Source of the DNA: Roseitalea sp. MMSF_3546
GTDB lineage: Bacteria > Pseudomonadota > Alphaproteobacteria > Rhizobiales > Rhizobiaceae
Assembly (NCBI RefSeq): GCF_030732865.1
Contig: NZ_JASHKB010000005.1
Location: 62,001 to 126,000, forward strand
DNA: 64,000 bases
Direction: 5' to 3'
This document shows positions 57,088-64,000 of the stretch, one piece after another; position 1 is the first letter of the stretch; every line of letters starts with the position of its first letter. A program made the position numbers and the translations under genes. The notes under the pieces were generated by a model. That model made no database searches and had not been told where the DNA came from. It saw nothing but the letters and a program-made list of their open reading frames with translations.

Positions 57088-58812
57088 ATGGACAAACCCG
57101 TTTTCGACAAATCCAAGCTTCCCAGCCGCTACACCACCGTCGGTCCGGCCAGGGCACCGCACCGCTCCTACCTTTATGCGATGGGTTTGTCGGCCGAAGA
57201 GATCGCGCAGCCGCTGGTGGGCGTGGCCACCTGCTGGAACGAGGCGGCACCGTGCAACATCGCGCTGATGCGCCAGGCGCAGGTGGTCAAGAAGGGCGTC
57301 GCCGCCGCCAGCGGCACGCCGCGCGAGTTCACCACCATCACCGTCACCGACGGCATCGCCATGGGCCATCAGGGCATGAAGGCCTCCCTGGTCAGCCGCG
57401 ACGTGATCGCCGATTCGGTCGAACTGACCATGCGCGGGCACTGCTATGACGCGCTGATCGGGCTTGCCGGCTGCGACAAGTCCCTGCCGGGCATGATGAT
57501 GGCGATGGTCCGGCTCAACGTGCCTTCGGTGTTCATCTATGGCGGGTCGATCCTGCCGGGCACCTTCAAGGGCCGCCAGGTGACCGTTCAGGACGTGTTC
57601 GAGGCGGTCGGCATGCATTCGGTCGGCAAGATGAGCGATGCGGACCTCGACGAACTCGAGCAGGTCGCCTGTCCGTCGGCCGGCTCGTGCGGGGCGCAGT
57701 TCACCGCCAACACGATGGCCACCGTCGCCGAGGCGATCGGGCTGTCGCTGCCCTATTCGTGCGGCGCGCCGGCCCCTTACGAGATCCGCGACCGGTTCGG
57801 TTTCGCCGCCGGCGAGAAGGTGATGGAACTGATCGCCCGCAACGTCCGGCCGCGCGACATCGTCACGCGCAAGGCGCTCGAGAACGCGGCGGCCGTGGTT
57901 GCGGCCTCGGGCGGGTCGACCAATGCGGCGCTGCATCTGCCGGCGATCGCCCATGAATGCGGCATCGAATTCGATCTGTTCGACGTTGCCGAGATCTTCA
58001 AGAAGACGCCCTATGTGGCCGATCTCAAGCCGGGCGGAAAATATGTGGCCAAGGACCTGTTCGAGGCCGGCGGCATTCCGCTTCTGATGAAGGCGCTGCT
58101 CGATGGCGGCTATCTGCATGGCGACTGCATGACCGTGACCGGCCGCACTTTGGCCGAAAACATGGAGCATGTTGCCTGGAACGACGAGCAGGACGTCGTC
58201 TATCCGGTCGAAAAGGCGATCACGCAGACCGGCGGCGTCGTCGGCCTGAAGGGCAATCTGGCGCCCGACGGGGCGATCGTGAAGGTCGCCGGGATGAAGA
58301 AGCTCAAGTTCTCGGGCCCGGCGCGGTGCTTCGATACCGAGGAAGAATGCTTTGCGGCGGTGCGCGACGGCAAGTACGAGGCCGGCGAGGTGCTGGTGAT
58401 CCGCTATGAGGGGCCCAAGGGCGGTCCGGGCATGCGCGAGATGCTGGCGACGACGGCCGCGATCTATGGCCAGGGCATGGGCGATCAGGTGGCGTTGATC
58501 ACCGATGGCCGCTTTTCGGGGGCGACGCGCGGCTTCTGCATCGGCCATGTCGGGCCGGAGGCCGCCGTCGGCGGGCCGATCGGCCTTTTGCGCGATGGCG
58601 ACGTGATCACCATCGATGCGGTCGAGGGCACGCTCGAGGTGGCCTTGAGCGAGGACGAACTCGCCGAGCGGCGCAAGGCGTGGCAGCCGCGCAAGACCGA
58701 CTACACATCGGGGGCGTTGTGGAAGTATGCCCAGACGGTGGGCGATGCGCGCTATGGCGCGATCACCCATCCCGGCGGGGCCGAGGAGAAGCAGTGTTAC
58801 GCGGACATCTGA
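57088..58812 (+). CDS. ilvD: Dihydroxy-acid dehydratase
   Basis: Dehydrates 2,3-dihydroxy acids in valine, leucine and isoleucine synthesis. The 574 aa hold three Fe-S cysteines, C49 ([10 protein letters not shown]), C129 (AGCDKS) and C201 ([13 protein letters not shown]), with K130 beside the second as the likely carbamylated lysine, and the C-terminal [28 protein letters not shown] lies upstream of the ATG. Its stop overlaps the exoR start (TGATG). Confidence 0.95.
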   Translation: MDKPVFDKSKLPSRYTTVGPARAPHRSYLYAMGLSAEEIAQPLVGVATCWNEAAPCNIALMRQAQVVKKGVAAASGTPREFTTITVTDGIAMGHQGMKASLVSRDVIADSVELTMRGHCYDALIGLAGCDKSLPGMMMAMVRLNVPSVFIYGGSILPGTFKGRQVTVQDVFEAVGMHSVGKMSDADLDELEQVACPSAGSCGAQFTANTMATVAEAIGLSLPYSCGAPAPYEIRDRFGFAAGEKVMELIARNVRPRDIVTRKALENAAAVVAASGGSTNAALHLPAIAHECGIEFDLFDVAEIFKKTPYVADLKPGGKYVAKDLFEAGGIPLLMKALLDGGYLHGDCMTVTGRTLAENMEHVAWNDEQDVVYPVEKAITQTGGVVGLKGNLAPDGAIVKVAGMKKLKFSGPARCFDTEEECFAAVRDGKYEAGEVLVIRYEGPKGGPGMREMLATTAAIYGQGMGDQVALITDGRFSGATRGFCIGHVGPEAAVGGPIGLLRDGDVITIDAVEGTLEVALSEDELAERRKAWQPRKTDYTSGALWKYAQTVGDARYGAITHPGGAEEKQCYADI

Positions 58813-59648
58813 TGTCGGAAATGCGGTGTGAGTGTGTGATCGGGCGCGTTCTTGGCCCGGCCAGGATCCTGGGTCCGGTCGTGACTCTTGGCCTGGCAAT
58901 GGCCGTGGCGGCGCCCGCCGCCGGGCCGGCGTTCGCCTTCGATCAGCAGGAGGGCGCCGTCGCCGAGCCGCAGCAGAATGTGCGGTCGCTGTTCAAGTTC
59001 GGCTTTTCGGCCTACAAGAGCGGCAACAAGGACGAGGCGTTCCGCGCCTATCGCGATGCGGCCGAGCACGGCCATGCCGGCGCGCGGTGGAAGCTGGCAC
59101 ACATGTATGCGGCCGGCGATGGCGTCGCCGAGAACGACTACGAGGCGTTCAAGCTGTTCCAGGGCATCGTGCGCGAGGGCGCCGCGCCCGGATCGCAGGA
59201 ATCGACCTTCGTGGCCAATGCGCTGGTCTCGATCGCCAACTATATGAGGCGCGGCATTCCCGGCTCGCCGGTGCGGGCCAATCCCGACCAGGCACGCAAT
59301 CTGTACTGGCAGGCGGCGGCCGATTTCGGCGATCCCAATGCGCAGTTCGAGCTCGGCCGCATGTTCCTTGAGGGCGAGGGCGGGCCGTCCGATGCGCGCC
59401 AGGCGGCGCGCTGGTTCAATCTTGCCGCCGGCAAGGGCCATGTCGGCGCCCAGGCGATGCTGGGCCAGATGCTGTTCGAACGCGGGCAGTCCGTGCGCGG
59501 GCTTTCGATGATGACGGCCGCGCTCGAACGCGCCGAGCCCGCCGACCGCGCCTGGATCCGGCAGATCCAGGAAGAGGCCTTCGCCGTGGCGACCGAATCC
59601 GACCGCCGCACCGCCATGGTGCTCGCCGAGGAGCTGAAGGCCCAATAG
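58812..59648 (+). CDS. exoR: ExoR-type periplasmic Sel1-repeat regulator
   Basis: ExoR binds and restrains the ChvG/ExoS sensor kinase, so controlling exopolysaccharide, motility and acid response in Sinorhizobium and Agrobacterium. Residues 1-42 form a signal peptide ending AFA. The mature part has VRSLFKFGFSAYKSGNKDEA, AEHGHAGARWKLAHMYAAGD, FGDPNAQFELGRMFLEGE and KGHVGAQAMLGQMLF, Sel1 repeats in the ExoR arrangement. Length 278 aa is close to the 268 aa of Sinorhizobium ExoR. The start overlaps the ilvD stop. The kinase is not in this window. Confidence 0.88.
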   Translation: MSEMRCECVIGRVLGPARILGPVVTLGLAMAVAAPAAGPAFAFDQQEGAVAEPQQNVRSLFKFGFSAYKSGNKDEAFRAYRDAAEHGHAGARWKLAHMYAAGDGVAENDYEAFKLFQGIVREGAAPGSQESTFVANALVSIANYMRRGIPGSPVRANPDQARNLYWQAAADFGDPNAQFELGRMFLEGEGGPSDARQAARWFNLAAGKGHVGAQAMLGQMLFERGQSVRGLSMMTAALERAEPADRAWIRQIQEEAFAVATESDRRTAMVLAEELKAQ

Positions 59649-59723
59649 CGACGGCCACCGGAAGCGGATCCGGAGCTCCGGACTTCTGGCCCCTTGGGCG
59701 CCCGGCGCGCTGGCCTGCTTGCG

Positions 59724-59819
59724 CTATTTCATGTGATTGGCGAAATAGAGCGCCCAGCCTGCAATGATAAGCGCGCCGACCGGCACGATCAGCAGTGATA
59801 TCATCTCGATCGTCGTCAT
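59724..59819 (-). CDS. 31-aa membrane peptide, overlapping the upstream small gene
   Basis: MTTIEMISLLIVPVGALIIA is followed by a short polar tail, a single hydrophobic helix. The ATG overlaps the stop of the 76-aa gene (ATGA), so it is translationally coupled. Such peptides accompany the 76-aa family elsewhere, as far as recalled. Function unknown. Confidence 0.6.
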   Translation of the reverse strand: MTTIEMISLLIVPVGALIIAGWALYFANHMK

Positions 59820-60046
59820 TGCCGCAACCGCTTGAGTATCATGCTGCCAACATAGTGCAGCGTGCTCGATACAAGAAGGGAAAAGACGCTGACGAAGATC
59901 AGAAAGCCGGATGCTTGCGCCGATCCGTAGAGGCTTGAGATGATCGGCGCCAGTCCGCCGACGGCAATAACGGCTATCGCCAGGCCGTTCAGGTAGCCGG
60001 CCAGCAGCTTGATCCGCTCGTTGTGAATGGTTGTCGCAAGGCTCAT
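59816..60046 (-). CDS. 76-aa membrane protein with two hydrophobic segments, function unknown
   Basis: The product starts SLATTIHNERIKLLAGYLNG, then has hydrophobic segments at about 20-39 and 47-66 and a basic end (LKRLRQ). Proteins with the HNER-x-KL start are widespread small membrane proteins, sometimes called amino-acid permeases without evidence. It sits between the 98-aa secreted gene (15 nt) and the 31-aa peptide (overlap). Confidence 0.65.
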   Translation of the reverse strand: MSLATTIHNERIKLLAGYLNGLAIAVIAVGGLAPIISSLYGSAQASGFLIFVSVFSLLVSSTLHYVGSMILKRLRQ

Positions 60047-60061
60047 GGCGTGTCGCCGGGA

Positions 60062-60358
60062 TCAGCCGGCCGCCCGTGAACGTGACGGCGCGATCGTGCG
60101 CGAGGCGGTGGGACACCCCTGCTGAAGCGTCTTCCAGGCGGTGTTGTTGAGCACCTTGTCGCAGCGCGCCAGCACCGCGCCGCCCGGCAGGTCCAGACAC
60201 ATGGTCTCGCCGACCGCGATGTCGCGTCCCTTGAACCGGCAGGTGCAGGGGATCGGGCGGTTCGCCTGTTCCGCAACCACCCCGTCGGCGCCCCAAGCTT
60301 GGCCCGTGCCCCCAATGGGCGCGGCAAACGCCGCCAGCAACAGAAGGTGTTTCGTCAT
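60062..60358 (-). CDS. Secreted cysteine-containing protein, function unknown
   Basis: The 98-aa product has a signal peptide (to about residue 23, ending AWGA) and a short mature domain with five Cys in PCTCRFKGRDIAVGETMCLD, LARCDKVLNNTAWKTL and GCP, probably disulfide-bonded in the periplasm. Similar small proteins occur in Rhizobiales. A 10-bp word CACAATCGGC is directly repeated at 60389-60398 and 60404-60413 just upstream. It heads a three-gene leftward cluster. Confidence 0.7.
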   Translation of the reverse strand: MTKHLLLLAAFAAPIGGTGQAWGADGVVAEQANRPIPCTCRFKGRDIAVGETMCLDLPGGAVLARCDKVLNNTAWKTLQQGCPTASRTIAPSRSRAAG

Positions 60359-60496
60359 GACACAGCCTCCCTCGCCCGAACTGTTCCACACAATCGGCGC
60401 ATGCACAATCGGCCCGGCGATGGAACCGCTGTCAGCGAAGGGCGGCCGGCGTCACCGACCTTGAGGCTTTTCGCGGGGTCAGCCGGGTCAGCGCGG

Positions 60497-61279
60497 TCAA
60501 AGTGCCATATGCGCGATCACCGGGACATGGTCCGACGGCTTCTCCCAGGATCGCACATGGCTGTCGACGGAAACGCCACGCAGCCGGTCGGCCGCCTCCG
60601 GCGACAGCATCAGGTGGTCGATGCGGATGCCGTGATTCTTCTGCCAGGCACCGGCCTGATAATCCCAGAAGGTATAGATCCCCGCCGCCTCGTCGCAGGC
60701 GCGCAGCGCATCGGTGAAACCGCAATTGGCGAGCCGGCGGAAGGCGGCGCGGCTTTCGGGCCGATAGAGCGCATCGCCCTCCCAGGCTGCCGGGTCGTGA
60801 CAGTCCTGGGGCATCGGGATGACGTTGTAGTCGCCGGCAAGGATCAGCGGCTCCTCCAGCGCCAGGCGTTCGCGCGCCCAGGCCTCGAGGCGCTCCATCC
60901 AGGCAAGCTTGTAGGGGAACTTGTCGCTGGCGATCGGATTGCCGTTGGGCAGGTAGAGCGAGACGATGCGCACGGCACCGTCAGCGGTGGAGATGACCGC
61001 CTCCATGAAGCGCGCCTGGATGTCGTCATCGGCGCCGGGCAGGCCGCGGCCGACCTCGTCGATCGGCCGGCGCGAGAGGATGGCAACGCCGTTGAAGCCT
61101 TTCTGGCCATGGGTCTCGACATTGTAGCCGAGCGCCTCGAACGCCTCGCGGGGGAAATTCTCGTCCACCGACTTGATTTCCTGCAGGCAGGCAATATCGG
61201 GCCGCGCCTGCTCGAGCCAGCTCAGCACGGTGTCGAGCCGTGCCTTGATGCCGTTGATGTTCCAGGTCGCGATCTTCAC
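60497..61279 (-). CDS. xthA: Exodeoxyribonuclease III
   Basis: Base-excision repair AP endonuclease and 3'-exonuclease. The 260 aa show KIATWNINGIKARL, CLQEIKSVDENFPREAFEA (metal Glu), LILAGDYNVIPMPQDCHD, YTFWDYQAGAWQKNHGIRID and SDHVPVIAHM with the catalytic Asp-His. Length and motifs are complete. It lies 24 nt downstream of erpA on the same strand. Confidence 0.95.
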   Translation of the reverse strand: MKIATWNINGIKARLDTVLSWLEQARPDIACLQEIKSVDENFPREAFEALGYNVETHGQKGFNGVAILSRRPIDEVGRGLPGADDDIQARFMEAVISTADGAVRIVSLYLPNGNPIASDKFPYKLAWMERLEAWARERLALEEPLILAGDYNVIPMPQDCHDPAAWEGDALYRPESRAAFRRLANCGFTDALRACDEAAGIYTFWDYQAGAWQKNHGIRIDHLMLSPEAADRLRGVSVDSHVRSWEKPSDHVPVIAHMAL

Positions 61280-61303
61280 GGCGCCCTCGAAGCGGGGGGC
61301 CGG

Positions 61304-61657
61304 TCAGATCGTGAAGGATGTGCCGCAGCCGCAGCTCGCCACGGCGTTGGGGTTCTTGATCTGGAAGGACTGCCCGATCAGGTCATCGACGAAATCGATC
61401 ACCGAGCCGCCCATATAGACCAGCGAGAGTTCGTCGACGACAATGGTGGCGCCGTCCTTTTCGAGCACGACATCGTCGTCGTTGCGGCCCGAGACGAGGT
61501 CGAACTTGTAGGAAAAGCCCGAGCAGCCGCCGCCCTCGACGGAGACGCGCAGCGCGTCCTTGTCCGGCTCGTCCGCAAGTACCCTTGCGACACGGGCGAA
61601 CGCCGCATCGGTCACCGACACGGTCTTGTCGGTCATGGTCTGGTCGTGTGCGGTCAT
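61304..61657 (-). CDS. erpA: Iron-sulfur cluster insertion protein ErpA (HesB/IscA family)
   Basis: A-type carrier delivering Fe-S clusters to target enzymes. The 117 aa carry the three conserved cysteines C45 (GGGCSGFSYKF), C109 and C111 (SCGCGTSF). A second start at 61636 is possible and gives 110 aa. It is divergent from dgt, with xthA downstream, the usual order in rhizobia. Confidence 0.92.
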   Translation of the reverse strand: MTAHDQTMTDKTVSVTDAAFARVARVLADEPDKDALRVSVEGGGCSGFSYKFDLVSGRNDDDVVLEKDGATIVVDELSLVYMGGSVIDFVDDLIGQSFQIKNPNAVASCGCGTSFTI

Positions 61658-61769
61658 GATCGGTCTTTCGGCCCTTTTTCCGTCCCCGCGCGCGGCGGCG
61701 CGCAGGCGCAATGCGTAAATGAAGGTATGGACGCATGCCCGGCGCGTCAATATGCGTTGGTGCGGGACA

Positions 61770-62990
61770 ATGGCTGACACGCTGGCAGATATCGGCTTCG
61801 GGTTCGGCGCGCGGGCAGCGTTCGCCTGCGATCCGGCACGTTCGCGCGGGCGCCTCAAACCGGAGCCGGAAAGCCCGACACGCACCGCCTTCCAGCGCGA
61901 CCGCGACAGGATCATCCATTCGACGGCCTTCCGCCGGCTCAAGCACAAGACGCAGGTCTTCCTCAGCCACGAGGGCGACCACTATCGCACCCGGCTGACG
62001 CACACGATCGAGGTCGCGCAGATCGCGCGGGCGCTGGCCCGCGCCTTCCGTCTCGACGACGACCTGGCCGAGGCGGTGGCGCTGGTGCACGATTTCGGTC
62101 ATACGCCGTTCGGCCATACCGGCGAGGATGCGCTCGACGATCTGATGGGCGAATATGGCGGTTTCGACCACAACGCGCAGGCGCTGCGCGTGGTGACGCG
62201 TCTCGAACAGCGCTATGCGGAATTCGACGGGCTGAACCTGACCTGGGAGACCCTGGAGGGGCTGGTCAAGCATAACGGTCCGCTGGTCGATGCCGGCACG
62301 GGCGAGCCGTTCGGCGCACGGGCCTTGCCGCGGGCCATCGCCGACCATGTGGCGCGCCAGGATCTTCAGATCGACCGGCATGCAAGCCTTGAGGCGCAGG
62401 CCGCAGCGATTGCCGACGACATCGCCTACAACACCCATGACATCGACGACGGGCTGCGGTCCGGGCTGTTGACCTTCGACATGCTGGCCGGCGTGCCGCT
62501 GGCGGGCGACATGCTCGCACGCGTCGACGACCGCTACGGCGTGCTCGATCCGGCGAGGCGCGCCCATGAGGTGACCCGGCGGGTGATGACCGTGATGGTC
62601 GAAGACGTCATCGCCACGACCCGCGCCAATCTGCGCCGGCTGGCGCCCTCGTCGGTGGACGACGTGCACGGGGCGGGGGAGACGCTGGTGCGCTTTTCCA
62701 ATGAGATGGCGCGCTGCGAAAAGGGTCTGAAGGGGTTCCTGTTCGACAATCTGTACCGCCATGAGCAGGTCATGGCGGTGCGAGCACGGGCCGAGCAGGT
62801 GGTGCGCGATCTGTTCGCCCGGTTCGTCGTCGCGCCGGAACTGATGGCGGCCGACTGGGGCGAAACGCCCGGCCAGCTCGACGAGGCGCAACTGGCCAGA
62901 CGCGTCGCCGACTACATTGCCGGCATGACCGACACCTACGCGCTCGCCGAACACCGGCGCCTGTTTGACCGCACACCGGAATTGCGTTAG
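61770..62990 (+). CDS. dgt: Deoxyguanosinetriphosphate triphosphohydrolase-like protein (HD domain)
   Basis: Hydrolyses dNTPs to nucleosides and triphosphate. The 406 aa begin with the family [20 protein letters not shown], then the HD metal site [15 protein letters not shown] and [18 protein letters not shown], and [16 protein letters not shown] 61770 gives the usual length. argS follows after 59 nt. Confidence 0.92.
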   Translation: MADTLADIGFGFGARAAFACDPARSRGRLKPEPESPTRTAFQRDRDRIIHSTAFRRLKHKTQVFLSHEGDHYRTRLTHTIEVAQIARALARAFRLDDDLAEAVALVHDFGHTPFGHTGEDALDDLMGEYGGFDHNAQALRVVTRLEQRYAEFDGLNLTWETLEGLVKHNGPLVDAGTGEPFGARALPRAIADHVARQDLQIDRHASLEAQAAAIADDIAYNTHDIDDGLRSGLLTFDMLAGVPLAGDMLARVDDRYGVLDPARRAHEVTRRVMTVMVEDVIATTRANLRRLAPSSVDDVHGAGETLVRFSNEMARCEKGLKGFLFDNLYRHEQVMAVRARAEQVVRDLFARFVVAPELMAADWGETPGQLDEAQLARRVADYIAGMTDTYALAEHRRLFDRTPELR

Positions 62991-63049
62991 CGACCGCCGC
63001 ATCGGGTGCGGAACGGGCATCCGCGCCATTTCCTCCTTGGGTTTTCGTG

Positions 63050-64000
63050 ATGAACATCTTCGCCGTGTTTCGCGACCGTATTTGTGCTGCCATCGATACG
63101 CTCGGCCTGGCGTCGAGCGATGGCGAACCGCTCGATCTGTCGCGGGTCAAGACCGAGCCGCCGCGCGATGCGGACCATGGCGATCTTGCGACCAATGCGG
63201 CCATGGTGCTGGCCAAGAAGGTCGGCGACAATCCGCGCGCGCTCGCCCAGCGCATCGCCGATGCCATGGCCGCCGACCCCGATGTGAGCGAAGCGACCGT
63301 GGCCGGGCCGGGCTTTGTCAATCTGCGGCTTGCGGACGGCTTCTGGCGCGCACGGCTGGCCGAGATCATCGAGGCGGGCGCCGACTACGGCCGCGCGGCG
63401 CTTGGTGCCGGCACGAAGGTCAATGTCGAGTACGTCTCGGCCAATCCGACCGGGCCGATGCATGTCGGCCATTGCCGCGGCGCGGTGGTCGGCGACACGC
63501 TGGCCAATCTGCTCGCCTTCGTCGGCTTCGAGGTGACCAAGGAGTACTACATCAACGATGCGGGCGCGCAGGTCGAAACGCTCGGCCGTTCGGCGCTGTT
63601 GCGCTATCGCGAGGCGCTGGGCGAGGATATCGGCGCCATCCCCGAAGGACTCTATCCGGGCGACTATCTCAAGCCGGTGGGCCAAGCGCTCGCCGCCGAG
63701 CATGGCGAGGCCTTGCTTCGGATGGCCGAGGGCGAGGCGGTGGCGATCGCCACCGACGCGGCGATCGAGGCGATGATGGCGATGATCCGCGACGATCTGG
63801 CCGCGCTCAACGTGCATCACGACGTCTTCTTCTCCGAGCGCACGCTGCATGCCGACGGCGCGCGCAAGATCCGCAAGGCGATCAACGACCTGACCATGAA
63901 GGGCCATGTCTACAAGGGCACGCTGCCGCCGCCCAAGGGACAGGTTCCGGAGGACTGGGAAGATCGCGAGCAGACGCTGTTCCGGTCGACCGAGGTGGGC
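63050..64000 (+). CDS. argS: Arginyl-tRNA synthetase, 3' end beyond the window
   Basis: The first 317 codons are seen. They include the N-terminal additional domain ([27 protein letters not shown]-like [12 protein letters not shown]), the HIGH-type motif [12 protein letters not shown] after YVSANPTGP, and [14 protein letters not shown]. The gene continues past 64000. There is no clear Shine-Dalgarno. It follows dgt, as in relatives. Confidence 0.93.
   Translation, partial: MNIFAVFRDRICAAIDTLGLASSDGEPLDLSRVKTEPPRDADHGDLATNAAMVLAKKVGDNPRALAQRIADAMAADPDVSEATVAGPGFVNLRLADGFWRARLAEIIEAGADYGRAALGAGTKVNVEYVSANPTGPMHVGHCRGAVVGDTLANLLAFVGFEVTKEYYINDAGAQVETLGRSALLRYREALGEDIGAIPEGLYPGDYLKPVGQALAAEHGEALLRMAEGEAVAIATDAAIEAMMAMIRDDLAALNVHHDVFFSERTLHADGARKIRKAINDLTMKGHVYKGTLPPPKGQVPEDWEDREQTLFRSTEVG

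Overview
The window is high-GC, gene-dense DNA from an alphaproteobacterium, most likely of the order Hyphomicrobiales (Rhizobiales). This is inferred from gene content. The flagellar block has the rhizobial order fliK(motD)-rem-flgE-flgK-flgL-flaF-flbT-flgD-fliQ-flhA-fliR and includes the rhizobial regulator Rem and the alphaproteobacterial regulators FlaF and FlbT. Also present are an ExoR-type Sel1 protein, a PopZ homologue, a pcm-like/tolC/popZ/valS run and an erpA/dgt/argS block. No insertion sequence, prophage, CRISPR array or rRNA was seen.

Layout. 1-12.2 kb: flagellar hook and export-gate genes, all rightward and often overlapping, ending in four small accessory genes (FliJ-like, rod-binding, FlgN-like, membrane-anchored). 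12.2-19 kb: a leftward carbohydrate ABC importer with a GH63/MGH1-type glycoside hydrolase; both permeases have unusual architecture. 19.7-30.5 kb: adenine deaminase, a ParDE module with a palindromic operator, TrkH, threonine dehydratase, an AI-2E-family protein, an MFS carrier, an alpha/beta hydrolase, HlyU and a class I-like AroA. 30.5-34 kb: divergent Lrp-type regulator and alanine dehydrogenase, then two envelope proteins. 34-38 kb: leftward sulfur/cysteine group (cysK, alaX, sseA, GNAT) interrupted by a lower-GC frameshifted coiled-coil gene.

38.4-46.7 kb holds the most coherent regulatory picture. A ChrR-like cupin protein, a short-chain dehydrogenase, a GPH-family carrier, a cyclopropane-fatty-acid synthase-like enzyme, a DUF1365 protein, an FAD oxidoreductase and a photolyase are bounded on both sides by inward-facing promoters of the form TGATCC-N18-TARN. 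This resembles the singlet-oxygen sigma-E/ChrR regulon known in Rhodobacter. The sigma factor is not in the window, and the ChrR-like protein lacks the zinc-binding cysteines of the anti-sigma domain.

46.8-64 kb: L-lactate dehydrogenase, tRNA-Asn, tRNA-Cys, a PCMT-like methyltransferase, TolC, PopZ, an unusually long ValS with low-GC internal segments, a FadL-like barrel, IlvD overlapping ExoR, three small envelope genes, XthA, ErpA, Dgt and the 5' part of ArgS, which runs off the right edge. The left edge probably cuts fliK.
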